64,000 bases of DNA from an uncultured Collinsella sp. (GTDB lineage Bacteria > Actinomycetota > Coriobacteriia > Coriobacteriales > Coriobacteriaceae), in NCBI GenBank assembly GCA_900549745.1, contig URPJ01000002.1, positions 62,001 through 126,000 of the forward strand. The letters run 5' to 3'. How positions within the stretch are numbered: the first letter of the stretch is position 1; each line of letters starts with the position of its first letter. Position numbers and translations under genes: made by a program. The notes under the pieces were generated by a model. It did not search any database and was not told the DNA's origin. It was given only the letters and a program-made list of their open reading frames with translations. Shown one piece after another: positions 45,397 through 54,256 of this stretch.

Positions 45397-47034
45397 TTAG
45401 TACATACCGCCGCCCTGCTGACCAGCGGTAGCAGCAGCGATTGCGTCCTCAAGCTGAGTGTTCTTGGGCACATCGGAGACGGTGGCCTCGGTGATGAGGA
45501 TCAGGCTGGCGACAGAAGCAGCGTTCTGCAGGGTGACGCGGCTGACCTTGACGGGGTCGAGGACGCCCATCTCGATCATGTCGCCCCACTCGCCGTTGGC
45601 AGAGTTGAGACCCTGGCCGGCGGGCAGCTCGGCGACCTTGTCGACCACGACAGCGCCCTCAAAGCCAGCGTTCTTGGCGATGGTGGCGACCGGAGCGGTC
45701 AGAGCCTTCTTGACGATGTCGACGCCGATCTTCTCCTCGGGGTCATCGATCTCGACGGCATCGAGCGCAGGAGCAGCGTCCATGAAGGCGACGCCGCCGC
45801 CAGCGACAATGCCCTCCTCGACAGCAGCGCGGGTGGCCTGCAGGGCGTCCTCGACGCGATGTTTGATCTCCTTGAGCTCGGACTCGGTAGCAGCGCCGAC
45901 CTTGATGACGGCAACGCCACCGGAGAGCTTGGCCAGGCGCTCCTGGAGCTTCTCACGGTCGAAGTCAGAGGTGGTGTTCTCCATCTCGCCCTTAATCTGA
46001 GCGATACGGGCGTCGATGGCCTCCTTGGAGCCAGCGCCGCCGACGACGACGGTGTTGTCCTTAGAGATGGTGACGGACTTAGCGGTACCGAGCATATCGG
46101 CGGTGATGTCAGCGACCTTCACGCCCAACTCGTCCAGGGCAGCCTGGCCACCGGTGAGGACGGCGATGTCCTCGAGAATGCGCTTGCGGCGATCGCCGTA
46201 GCCCGGGGCCTTGACGGCGCAGACGTTGAGGGCGCCACGGATCTTGTTGAGGACCAGGGTAGGCAGAGCTTCGCCGTCGATGTCCTCAGCGATGATGAGC
46301 AGGCCACGGCCAGCGCGCTGGACAGCCTCGAGAACGGGCATGATGTCCTGAACGCTGGAGATCTTCTGGTCGGTGATGAGGATGTACGGATCCTTCATCA
46401 CGGCCTCCATGCGGTCGTTATCCGTGACGAAGTAAGCGGAGACATAGCCCTTGTCGAACTGCATGCCCTCGACGGTGTCGATGGTGATGTCGAACGTCTG
46501 GGAATCCTCGACGGTGATGACGCCGTCCTTGCCCACGACCTCCATGGCCTCGGCGATCTTCTCGCCGACCTCGGGGTCACCGGCAGAGATGGTGCCGACG
46601 GAAGCAATCTGCTCCTTGGTCTCGACCGGCTTAGCCTGCTTCTTCATCTCGGCGACGGCGGCGTTGACGGCCTTGTCGATGCCGCGACGGATGGCCAGCG
46701 GGTTGGCGCCAGCGGCGACGTTGCGCAGACCGTCGTTGACGATGGCCTGAGCGAGCAGAGTTGCGGTGGTGGTGCCGTCACCCACGGTGTCGTTGGTCTT
46801 GGTGGCGACCTCCTTCACCAGCTGAGCGCCCATGTTCTCGATGTTGTCCTCGAGCTCGATCTCCTTGGCGACGGAAACGCCGTCGTTGGTGATGGTCGGG
46901 GCACCGAACGTGCGCTGCAGCGCAACGTAGCGACCCTTGGGGCCCATGGTGACGGTAACGGCGTCGGCCAGAGTGTTGACGCCCTTGGCGAGCTTAGCGC
47001 GGGCATCGGTGTTGAACGTAATGTTCTTTGCCAT
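45397..47034 (-). CDS. groL: Chaperonin GroEL (Hsp60)
   Basis: 545 residues, full length. AKNITFNTDARAKLAKGVNT, then VTMGPKGRYVALQR with the ATP P-loop, NDGVSVAKEIELEDNIENMG, and VGDGTTTATLLAQ (catalytic Asp in GDGTTT near 86-91) are canonical. AAVEEGIVAGGGVAFMD carries GIVAGGG near 412. The tail QQGGGMY is a short GGM-type tail. It is the second gene of groES-groL and folds proteins in its double-ring cavity. A remarkable palindrome follows the stop. Confidence 0.98.
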   Translation of the reverse strand: MAKNITFNTDARAKLAKGVNTLADAVTVTMGPKGRYVALQRTFGAPTITNDGVSVAKEIELEDNIENMGAQLVKEVATKTNDTVGDGTTTATLLAQAIVNDGLRNVAAGANPLAIRRGIDKAVNAAVAEMKKQAKPVETKEQIASVGTISAGDPEVGEKIAEAMEVVGKDGVITVEDSQTFDITIDTVEGMQFDKGYVSAYFVTDNDRMEAVMKDPYILITDQKISSVQDIMPVLEAVQRAGRGLLIIAEDIDGEALPTLVLNKIRGALNVCAVKAPGYGDRRKRILEDIAVLTGGQAALDELGVKVADITADMLGTAKSVTISKDNTVVVGGAGSKEAIDARIAQIKGEMENTTSDFDREKLQERLAKLSGGVAVIKVGAATESELKEIKHRVEDALQATRAAVEEGIVAGGGVAFMDAAPALDAVEIDDPEEKIGVDIVKKALTAPVATIAKNAGFEGAVVVDKVAELPAGQGLNSANGEWGDMIEMGVLDPVKVSRVTLQNAASVASLILITEATVSDVPKNTQLEDAIAAATAGQQGGGMY

Positions 47035-47130
47035 GGTAGGTAATCCTCCAAAAGAAATGTGACTCGCGTCGCCGCTTCCGAGTCCTATGCGGCGGACGCG
47101 TTCAAAGACGAATCAGAGATTCTGACGAGA

Positions 47131-47424
47131 CTAGGCCTCGACGACAGCGTAGATGTCGTCGGCGCGCATCAGCAGATACTTCTCGCCGTCGACCTTGACC
47201 TCGTTGCCACCGAACTTACCGTAGATGACAACGTCACCGACCTTGACGTCCATGGGGATGCGCTCACCCTTGTCGTTGACCTTGCCGGCGCCCACGGCAA
47301 CGATGGTGCCGCGCTGCGGCTTCTCCTGAGCGTTGCTGGCGATATACAGACCAGAAGCGGTCTTCTGCTCGGCCTCGTCGGGCTTGACCAGAACACGATC
47401 TGCAAGCGGCTTCAAAGACGACAT
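47131..47424 (-). CDS. groES: Co-chaperonin GroES (Hsp10)
   Basis: 97 residues. LKPLADRVLVKPDEAEQKTASGLYIA contains the mobile loop (EQKTASGLYI) that binds GroEL; GTIVAVGAGKVNDKGERIPMDVKVGDVVIYGKFGGNEVKV is the standard barrel. AAGGAGGAG precedes the ATG. It is 96 bases upstream of groL in one operon. No clear CIRCE (TTAGCACTC-N9-GAGTGCTAA) is visible upstream, so control differs from the classic HrcA scheme or is too diverged to see. Confidence 0.97.
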   Translation of the reverse strand: MSSLKPLADRVLVKPDEAEQKTASGLYIASNAQEKPQRGTIVAVGAGKVNDKGERIPMDVKVGDVVIYGKFGGNEVKVDGEKYLLMRADDIYAVVEA

Positions 47425-47449
47425 GCTTGTCTCCTCCTTTTTGGGCCGC

Positions 47450-47529
47450 GCGGTTATACCACGCGAATTAACCCTTTTTGTTTGCGTACGCGTTGAATGG
47501 TACCCACGAATGGCGGGTTATACAACACG
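47450..47529 (-). promoter_or_regulatory. groESL promoter region with two related boxes
   Basis: GCGGTTATACCACGCG (47450-47465) and GCGGGTTATACAACACG (47513-47529) are near-copies 63 bases apart on the plus strand. On the minus strand the first reads TGGTATAAC, an extended -10 box about 30 bases before the groES start codon. Either promoters or binding sites; not decided by sequence. Confidence 0.4.
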
Positions 47530-47561
47530 GAGTCAAAAAATCTTATTTTTTGGCACTTAGA

Positions 47562-47772
47562 TTTTCTGAATGCCGGGGGATAACTTAGCGGTGGCTCCCG
47601 TGTGGCTCCGGAGGGGCGGGGCATAAGGTTTCCTGCTCGGGCAGTCCTGCTCGCACGAAGGCCACATTAAGCGGCTTTCGGCTCGTGCGGAACTCGCGAT
47701 AAACCTTATGCCCCGCCCCTCCGGAGCCACACGGGAGGCAGGTTAACTAATTCGAGCCCGGCATTCAGAAAA
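47562..47772. repeat. 211-bp nested palindrome upstream of groES
   Basis: Outer arms of 16 bases (TTTTCTGAATGCCGGG at 47562-47577 and its complement at 47757-47772) flank inner 37-base arms (47595-47631 and 47701-47737) that are exact reverse complements, with a further stem GCACGA/TCGTGC at the centre. The spacer 47425-48342 contains no gene I can support, only this, the groES promoter and the element at 47848-48090. Confidence 0.88.
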
Positions 47773-47847
47773 GTCAGTGCAGCAAAATGGCGATGCGGAT
47801 AGCGACATGGGCATGGTTTTCGTTGCGTGCACGGGTCCCCTGGGGAG

Positions 47848-48090
47848 CACCGTGCATTTTTGGGAGTATTCAGCAAGCCAGGACGGCTGCATACACGCCG
47901 GACACACCATATTGGTCCCAAGGACGCCTTCGACCGGCGATTTGAGTCGGCAGGCAAACCCCGCCAGGACAAAAAGGCATGCTTCGCGCCGTACCGGAGC
48001 CCAAAATGACGTCAATCTCCGCAACGTTACTCAGCCGCAGCGGCACCGGCAGAGCTCGCGGTGCTGAATACTCCGTTTTTTGCACGGCAC
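47848..48090. repeat. 243-bp element bounded by 28-bp inverted repeats
   Basis: The ends CACCGTGCATTTTTGGGAGT... (47848-47875) and the complement of 48062-48090 share CCGTGCA and GGAGTATTCAGCA, about 20 matches in all. Short frames inside on both strands do not look like real genes. It could be a mobile miniature element or a decayed gene remnant. Confidence 0.6.
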
Positions 48091-48280
48091 GGGCGGGGGT
48101 ACATCAGGATCAGGAAGGACATCCCAGCCTTTTTATGCAATCTGTAATGGGAAGTATGCAAAACACCAAGAGATAGCATTGCTGGTGTCCAAATTGAGCG
48201 CGGGGCAGCAGCACCTCCGCCCCGCACCCAAATCCAACAGAGCAGGGACGCTCATGGCGGATCCCCACCAAAACGCAAAC

Positions 48281-48319
48281 GCGGCTCGAGCGCTATCCCA
48301 AAAAGGCTGCCCGAGCCGC
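48281..48319 (-). terminator. Terminator of the amidohydrolase gene
   Basis: An 8-bp stem GCGGCTCG/CGAGCCGC (48281-48288 and 48312-48319) with inner pairing, followed on the minus strand by GTTTGCGTTTTGG. Confidence 0.7.
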
Positions 48320-48342
48320 GCTTAACGGTACGGCATGAATAC

Positions 48343-49980
48343 TTAGCGCTCGTAAATCAAGTTACCTGCCAGGTAGGTGGTCTGAACCTTGGTAGCCTGG
48401 AGCTCTTGGGGGTCGATGGTGAGCGGGTTTTGGTCCAGGACTACCAGGTCGGCATACTTGCCGGGCTCCAAGCTGCCGAGGTTTTGCTCGTCGCCCGCTG
48501 CATAGGCGCTGCCCAGGGTGTAGTTGCGCAGGGCTGTTGCTGCATCGATGCGCTCGCTCGGTAACCAGCCGCCCTCGGGCCAGTGGCTTTTGGGATCCTG
48601 GCGCGTGATAGCCGTGTAGAGCACGTTCATGCTTGTAACAGCTGTGATGGGGCTATCGGTGCCGAAGGCTTGGCGGATGCCGCGCTGCTTATAGGTCGCA
48701 AACGGCCACATGATGCGGCTGCGTTCCAGGCCCAGATCGCGCTCGGGGCCGCCCGGGTCGAGTGTAATGTGACAGGGCTGGCTCGAGGCAACGACGTTAA
48801 GCTTGCGTAGACGATCGATGTCCTCGGGCAAGAGGTTCTCCAGGTGCTCGAGCGTGTTATGGCCGTGCTGGGGCAGGCCGTACAGGTCGGCGGCCTCCTC
48901 GAAGATATCCAGCGCGGCATGAATCGCACCGTCGCCGATGACGTGGATGCGCACGGTATGGCCGCGCTCCGCGGCCGCCAGAACCAGCTTGCGCATGCGC
49001 TCGGCAGGAACCGTCAGGCGACCTTGATCGCCCGGGAAGCGCGGGTTGGTATAGGGCTCGGTGAGATAGGCCGTGTGTTCGCTCGACACGCCGTCGAAGA
49101 ACTGCTTAAAGCCTGGCGCCGAAAGCAGCACGTTGTTCGCGTAACGTACCTGCAGCTCTTCCAAGCGCGATTGGTCATCCAGCAGCGTGGGAAACAAATG
49201 GGCTCGGATGCCCAACTTGCCGGCTGCCTGCAGTTTGTCGTAGACGTCGTCGCGGATAAAATCGCAGCCCGGCATGGGCATGAGCGACATATCGCATATC
49301 GAGGTGATGCCCTGCTCGGCCATCCGCCTCATTTGATCGGCGTAAGCGCTTGCGATGCGATCCTCGCCCAGCCACTCAAGGCAGCGCGGTAGCAGCTGCA
49401 TGGCAGCCGCCTCGTGAGCAATACCCGTGAGCTCGCCGTTTGCGTCCTTGTCGTAGCTACCGCCCGCTGGTGGCTCGCTGTCGCGCGTGACGCCGAGTGC
49501 ATCGAGTGCGCGGCTGTTGAGCCACAGCGTGTGCCCGTCGCCCGAATACATAACACAGGGACGATCGGGGAATGCCACATCGAGCGACGCCTTGGTAGGA
49601 TGCTCGGGCGGGTCCCAACGGTAGTCGCGCCAGCCCTGCGTCACAACCCAAGCGTCGTCGGGCAGGTCCTGGGAAAACTCGAGCGCATGTTGCACCAGCG
49701 CCGCCTCGGACGTGCCCATATCCATGAGCATGTACGGCGAGGAACCGACCGAGGTATGGAAGAAGTGCAGATGAGCGTCATGGAAACCGGGGCAGACAAA
49801 CTGCTCGCCGTAGTCGATAACCGACGTAGCGGCAGGAGCGGCGGCGATCACGTCATCGGGCGCACCGACTGCGACGATACGGTCGCCTGCGATGGCAATC
49901 GCCAGCTCGCGGGTGGTATCGATGCCGTCTTGCGCGGTAAAGACGTTCTTGGAGCGGATAATCCGATCGATATGTTGCAT
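48343..49980 (-). CDS. Amidohydrolase-family metal-dependent hydrolase (YtcJ-like)
   Basis: 545 residues from the ATG at 49980 (MQHIDRIIRSKNVFTAQDG); two in-frame ATGs 6 and 12 bases earlier are equally possible, and the much longer open frame upstream is antisense to the next gene. GEQFVCPGFHDAHLHF at about 60-75 carries the HxH metal motif, VRIHVIGDGAIHAALD the next metal His, AFGTDSPI the catalytic Asp, and KYADLVVLDQNPLTID is the typical end of the composite beta-sandwich. Relatives act on N-substituted formamides or similar amides; the substrate is unknown. It is divergent from the M20 gene. Confidence 0.85.
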   Translation of the reverse strand: MQHIDRIIRSKNVFTAQDGIDTTRELAIAIAGDRIVAVGAPDDVIAAAPAATSVIDYGEQFVCPGFHDAHLHFFHTSVGSSPYMLMDMGTSEAALVQHALEFSQDLPDDAWVVTQGWRDYRWDPPEHPTKASLDVAFPDRPCVMYSGDGHTLWLNSRALDALGVTRDSEPPAGGSYDKDANGELTGIAHEAAAMQLLPRCLEWLGEDRIASAYADQMRRMAEQGITSICDMSLMPMPGCDFIRDDVYDKLQAAGKLGIRAHLFPTLLDDQSRLEELQVRYANNVLLSAPGFKQFFDGVSSEHTAYLTEPYTNPRFPGDQGRLTVPAERMRKLVLAAAERGHTVRIHVIGDGAIHAALDIFEEAADLYGLPQHGHNTLEHLENLLPEDIDRLRKLNVVASSQPCHITLDPGGPERDLGLERSRIMWPFATYKQRGIRQAFGTDSPITAVTSMNVLYTAITRQDPKSHWPEGGWLPSERIDAATALRNYTLGSAYAAGDEQNLGSLEPGKYADLVVLDQNPLTIDPQELQATKVQTTYLAGNLIYER

Positions 49981-50148
49981 GGGCATCCCCATCTCTGGCA
50001 GGAAATTCAACACCCCCGAGTGTACTCCCCCGCCCTTGTAACAAAACCCCAAGCGGCAAACGGCAACTTTACCAGCCCTAGCGGCAGGTGGCATACTGGA
50101 GAGAGCCTGTACGATTTTGCGATCAACCCAGCAAGGAGCAAATCGACC

Positions 50149-51612
50149 ATGACGAAGACCAAGGCACAGCAGATTATGGCGGCGACCGAGGCTCGCGCGG
50201 CTGACGACGTCACCGCGGCCATCCAAGATATCGCTACCGAGTTTGAACCATATATCATCAAGCAGCGCCGGCACTTCCATAAGCACCCGGAGCTGAGCCT
50301 CGCCGAGGAGCGCACGACCTCCGACATCGCCAACCAGCTCGACGCCATGAATATCCCCTACGAGCGTCCCCTTAAGACGGGCCTGGTGGCAACGCTTCGC
50401 GGCACCGCGCCGGATGCCTACCGCGAGGACGGCACGCCACGCCGCCGCATCCTGCTGCGCGCCGACATCGACGCCCTGCCCGTCACCGAGCAGACCGGCG
50501 AGGAGTTCGCCAGCGTCAACGAGGGCTGCATGCACGCCTGCGGCCACGACTGCCATATCGCCATGATGCTCGGAACGCTGCAGATCCTGCGCCATATGAC
50601 CGACGACATCCACGGCGAAGTCCGCATCGTCTTCCAGCCCAGCGAGGAAAACGGCCAGGGCGCCAAGCTCATGATCGGCACGGGCGTGCTCGACGGCGTC
50701 GATGGTGCCTACGCCGCGCATATCTGGAGCGAGGTTGACGCCGGCACTGTAAGCTGCGAGCCCGGTCCGCGCATGGCCAATACCGACTGGTTCCGCATCG
50801 ATGTCCGCGGCACCTCGTGCCATGGCGCCATGCCCCAGCGAGGTCACGACGCCGTCATGGTTGCCGCCGAGATTGTCAACGCCCTGCAGACCATCGTCTC
50901 GCGCGAAATCAGCCCCTACGAGCCGGCTGTCATCACCGTCGGCGAGCTGCACGGCGGCACCGCACGCAACGTTATCGCCGGCACGGCCTACCTCGCCGGC
51001 ACGGTGCGCACCTACGGCGATTCGACCCACGAGGAAATGCCGGAGCTCATGCGCCGCATCGTGGAGCATACCGCGGCCGCCTTGGGCGCCGAGGCAGAGC
51101 TCACCGACTACACCATCGCCAACTACAAGGTCGAAAACGACGCGGCCTCGAGCGAGCGCTGCCGTCAGGCTGTAATTAAGTGTCTGGGCCCCGCCGGCCA
51201 AGGCCATTATCGCGGCACGCTTTCGGGCGAGGATTTTTCGGAGTACCTGCGTCGCGTACCGGGCGTGCTCGCCTTTGTAGGTACGCGCAACCCCAAGATT
51301 GGCGCCACGTACGCCCAACATTCCTGCTTCTACAAGATCGACGAGACCGTGCTGGCAAAGGGCTCCATGGTGGCCGCCCAGTATGCTATCGACTTTTTGG
51401 CCGAGCCCACGCAAGAGGAGCTCGACGGCCCCGCGATTACCGCGGTCGCCGAAACCAACCCCGATCTGGCCGCCAAGTTGCGCTCTGCCAAGGCGACGAC
51501 CGCCGAGGCTCGCGACGCCATCCATGATGCCCGAACGGCTCGCCATGCCGCGATCAAGGGCATCCACGACGCACGCGCTGCTGCACGCCGTGAGGAGAAG
51601 CACGACGAGTAA
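50149..51612 (+). CDS. M20 family amidohydrolase/peptidase (M20D-type)
   Basis: 487 residues from the ATG at 50149, with AAGGAG upstream; earlier in-frame Met codons lie inside the divergent gene and are rejected. RHFHKHPELSLAEERT is the M20D N-terminal motif, ILLRADIDALPV holds a conserved Asp, MHACGHDCHIAMML (HACGHD at 129-134) the metal Cys/His/Asp, and VFQPSEENGQGAKLM the Glu pair. Relatives hydrolyse N-acyl amino acids or aminobenzoyl-glutamate. Beyond the catalytic domain is a charged helical extension (about 430-487, repeats of DAIHDAR/GIHDARAA) not usual in the family. Confidence 0.9.
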   Translation: MTKTKAQQIMAATEARAADDVTAAIQDIATEFEPYIIKQRRHFHKHPELSLAEERTTSDIANQLDAMNIPYERPLKTGLVATLRGTAPDAYREDGTPRRRILLRADIDALPVTEQTGEEFASVNEGCMHACGHDCHIAMMLGTLQILRHMTDDIHGEVRIVFQPSEENGQGAKLMIGTGVLDGVDGAYAAHIWSEVDAGTVSCEPGPRMANTDWFRIDVRGTSCHGAMPQRGHDAVMVAAEIVNALQTIVSREISPYEPAVITVGELHGGTARNVIAGTAYLAGTVRTYGDSTHEEMPELMRRIVEHTAAALGAEAELTDYTIANYKVENDAASSERCRQAVIKCLGPAGQGHYRGTLSGEDFSEYLRRVPGVLAFVGTRNPKIGATYAQHSCFYKIDETVLAKGSMVAAQYAIDFLAEPTQEELDGPAITAVAETNPDLAAKLRSAKATTAEARDAIHDARTARHAAIKGIHDARAAARREEKHDE

Positions 51613-51657
51613 TCGATTCGCTGGCATCTCGCAGTCATAGCCACATCGCGATGTCAA

Positions 51658-51693
51658 AGCGGGGGCGGACGTTTCGACACGTCCGCCCCCGCT
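51658..51693 (+). terminator. Terminator after the M20 gene, probably bidirectional
   Basis: A perfect 15-bp stem AGCGGGGGCGGACGT and its complement with a 6-base loop, between the convergent M20 gene and the zinc-ribbon gene. A T tract is short on both sides. Confidence 0.8.
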
Positions 51694-51752
51694 CATTCTT
51701 CAAGCGCTATTTCTACTATTTCTACCCCGTCCCCAAATGGCAGACGGCATGA

Positions 51753-53084
51753 CTACTCGTCCTGAGGTTCCTCGTCGGAGCTTGGCTCGGACGCCGACTC
51801 AGGTGCAGGTGCCGGCTCAGGCTCAGGCTCAGGCGCAGGCTCAAGCTCAGATGCCGTCTCAGACTCGGGCGCCGGTTCAGGCTCGGGCGCCGGCTCAGGC
51901 TCGGTCGCGGGAGCGGGTGCAGGTGCCGGCTCAGGCTTGGGCTCGGACTCAGGTGCGGGCTCGGCATCCGGAGCGCTGTAACCCGAGGGAGCGGACTTCT
52001 TCTCGAAGGGCAATACAAAAGTCAGGACGTCGTCCTTGTCCTCGTCGGCCCACTCGCTTGCATAACGTGCAACCCAATAGCCAACGGCACGGTGCTTGAG
52101 CATCTTGCCAAAGACCGTAAGAAATACAGTGACGAAAGCGACCAGCACCAAGAACAGCGCGAGCGTGACGCCACCGCCGGTAACAATTGCCTCAATACCC
52201 GTAGGACGATAGTAGTAGCTATACATACCGACAGAGGCAATGGCGCCAAAGACGACCGTCAAGATCCATGTGACAACGTTGGCGACCAGGCCCGTCAAAA
52301 ACTCGGGAAGGAACGAAGCACAGAACAGCTTGGTCTTGTTGTGCTTAAACGCCGCCCAGACCTTATCGAGCGAAAACGCGCTCTCGACACGCCCGGTCAC
52401 CGCAAAGTGCATCACGGCGATGTCGGCGAACATCTTAAAGAAGACACCCAGAATCGCCGAGGCAATTAGCGCCAGGACAAGCAGGCCGAGCGAACCGAAC
52501 AGCGCAGCCTCGAGTGCATAGGAGCCGTAATAAGAATACGAGCCCGCGGCGCCAATTACCACGCCCTCCACCAGCGAAAGCACTACACCGATAACGGGAA
52601 TGGCAGCGATAACCTCGAGCACGACCGAAATAACGCTCGAAAAGACTCCGAGACCAAACGACGTGGAACGCATGAGTGGACGGTCCATGCCGTCATCGAC
52701 CTTGAGCGAAAGATCACGGCCCCACTCGATACCAAAGCCGGAACCACACACACTCGCAATGCAAGCTGCCAAAAAACCGATGGCAGCCGCAATGCCGCCA
52801 ATAACGGGAATAAACAACACGAGCACCGACACAACGCAAATCAGCGCCGGCAAAAACGCGATTTGGCATACACGCTGAAGCACGCCCGGAGTCTTGGTCA
52901 TATCTTGGAATGCCTGAGCCACACAGCCCTTTGGCGCATTCGCCACGGGCGGTTGCGGAACAAACTGCTGGGGCTGAGGCTGTCCCTGGGGAGCGGGGCC
53001 AGAGGCACCGGCATTAGGAGCACCACACACGCCGCAGAACTTGTCGTTATCGCCCATGGGGGCGCCACACTGCGAGCAGAACAT
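51753..53084 (-). CDS. Zinc-ribbon, DUF4013-like membrane protein with Pro/Glu/Ala-rich tail
   Basis: 443 residues from the ATG at 53084 (MFCSQCGAPMGDNDKFCGVC), with AAGGGATG upstream. The N-terminal zinc ribbon has two CxxC pairs (about 3-20), then a Pro/Gln linker, then six or more hydrophobic segments (about 75-345) with the DUF4013-like pieces IEWGRDLSLKVDDGMDRP and AVTGRVESAFSLDKVWAAF. The last ~70 residues are a low-complexity tail of EPAPESEP-type units, encoded by tandem GGCTCA-like hexamers. The topology suggests a cytoplasmic ribbon and tail around a membrane core. Function unknown; a role in envelope or membrane organisation is only a guess. Confidence 0.75.
   Translation of the reverse strand: MFCSQCGAPMGDNDKFCGVCGAPNAGASGPAPQGQPQPQQFVPQPPVANAPKGCVAQAFQDMTKTPGVLQRVCQIAFLPALICVVSVLVLFIPVIGGIAAAIGFLAACIASVCGSGFGIEWGRDLSLKVDDGMDRPLMRSTSFGLGVFSSVISVVLEVIAAIPVIGVVLSLVEGVVIGAAGSYSYYGSYALEAALFGSLGLLVLALIASAILGVFFKMFADIAVMHFAVTGRVESAFSLDKVWAAFKHNKTKLFCASFLPEFLTGLVANVVTWILTVVFGAIASVGMYSYYYRPTGIEAIVTGGGVTLALFLVLVAFVTVFLTVFGKMLKHRAVGYWVARYASEWADEDKDDVLTFVLPFEKKSAPSGYSAPDAEPAPESEPKPEPAPAPAPATEPEPAPEPEPAPESETASELEPAPEPEPEPAPAPESASEPSSDEEPQDE
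51790..51975. repeat. Hexanucleotide-type repeat tract encoding the Pro/Glu/Ala tail
   Basis: On the plus strand units such as GGCTCAGGCTCAGGCTCAGG, GGCGCCGGTTCAGGCTCGGG and GGTGCAGGTGCCGGCTCAGG follow one another. The unit length is 6 with base changes. Slippage here would change tail length without a frameshift. Confidence 0.8.
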
Positions 53085-53233
53085 AGAATCATCCCTTCGT
53101 ATCTTGAACGAATCACTTGGATCGCAAACGATGTCTTTAGCATCATTATTGCCCAATGTGGGGTCAAATACTCAAAGATGACCGATTTGCAAGGTACGCG
53201 GCGCCAGCAGGCGGTTCGTTGAATATGTCTGTG

Positions 53234-54256
53234 CTAGTTCGTTCCGCGGAAGCCCTTGCCGACGATCTCGGAGCTGTCGACGATCGTGATAAAGGCACCC
53301 GGATCGACTTCGCGCGCATAGCGGCGTAGTTGCACGGCCTCGCGACGGCTCAGCACGCTCATGATCACCGTCACGCACTTGCCCGAGAAGGCACCGTAGC
53401 CGCGACTGATGGTCGCTGTGCGGTTGAGATGCTTGACGATAAACTCCTCGACTTTGCGCGGCTCGGAGCAAATGACCGTGCAGACTTTGCGCAGGTGAAT
53501 GCTCTCAATGGCTTTATCGACCACAAGCGTCTTGGCAAACAGGCCGAGCACGCAGTACAGACCGACACGCGGGCCATACAAAAAGGCCGCGATGGCCACG
53601 ATGCCGATATCAACCAACAGCAGCGCGCGGCCAATCTCGAGCGTCGTGCGGCGCTTGAGGATCATGGCAAGAATGTCCGTGCCGCCCGTCGAGGCGCCAA
53701 TATCAAAGACAATAGCGCTGCCGAGCGCCGGCAAGATGACGGCAAAGCACAGGTCGAGCCACATATCACCCGTCAGAGAGACATCGGTCGGAATAAAAAG
53801 CTCAAACAGCGAAACATAGGCCGAAAGCGCAAACGAGGCGAAGACGCTCCACAGGATTGCATTGCGCTCCAAAAAGATAAAGCCCAAGACGACGAGAACC
53901 GCGTTGATAATCCACATAAAAACGCCGACGGGCAGGGTCGGGAACAGCGTGGACAGAATGACCGACACGCCCGAGGTGCCGCCAAAAGCAAAGTGATTAG
54001 GGGTTTTAAACGCAACGATGGCGAAGGCCGTAAGAATCAGGCCCAGATTGAGCTCGGCAAAAAAGCGCGGGAAGCCCGGCTCCTGGCTGCGCTTTTGACC
54101 GACACGCTCGCCGCGCTCGATATCGGTGCGATCAACCACGCGCTCCATCGGCACCACGGGAGGACGATGCACCTCCTCGGCAGCACGCGATGCCGCCTCT
54201 GCCGCGGCGGCCTCAATCGCCCATGCCTTGCTTTCTGTTTCGTGCTCGTCGGCCAT
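53234..54256 (-). CDS. YitT family membrane protein (DUF161 + DUF2179)
   Basis: 340 residues. A charged N-terminal stretch of about 60 residues, then five or six hydrophobic segments of the YitT_membrane type (LNLGLILTAFAIVAFKTPNH, then GGTSGVSVILS, and DIGASTGGTDILAMILKRRT) and a C-terminal cytoplasmic DUF2179 domain (KVCTVICSEPRKVEEFIVKH, SVLSRREAVQLRRYAREVDP, SEIVGKGF). Members of this family have no firmly assigned transport substrate. The gene stands alone between the zinc-ribbon protein and the Asp23 cluster. Confidence 0.9.
   Translation of the reverse strand: MADEHETESKAWAIEAAAAEAASRAAEEVHRPPVVPMERVVDRTDIERGERVGQKRSQEPGFPRFFAELNLGLILTAFAIVAFKTPNHFAFGGTSGVSVILSTLFPTLPVGVFMWIINAVLVVLGFIFLERNAILWSVFASFALSAYVSLFELFIPTDVSLTGDMWLDLCFAVILPALGSAIVFDIGASTGGTDILAMILKRRTTLEIGRALLLVDIGIVAIAAFLYGPRVGLYCVLGLFAKTLVVDKAIESIHLRKVCTVICSEPRKVEEFIVKHLNRTATISRGYGAFSGKCVTVIMSVLSRREAVQLRRYAREVDPGAFITIVDSSEIVGKGFRGTN

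Noticed and set aside
47777..48067. Small frames on both strands in the groES-amidohydrolase spacer
   Set aside because: Low-quality composition, overlapping on both strands and inside the inverted-repeat element; no motif or ribosome site supports them.
49981..51696. Long minus-strand open frame continuing upstream of the amidohydrolase start
   Set aside because: It is antisense to the M20 gene, whose motifs and ribosome site are clear, and the amidohydrolase family starts at MQHIDRI or just before.
51737..52099. Plus-strand frame rich in Gln/Ala/Val opposite the zinc-ribbon protein tail
   Set aside because: It is only the reverse reading of the hexamer repeat that codes the Pro/Glu/Ala tail; no ribosome site.
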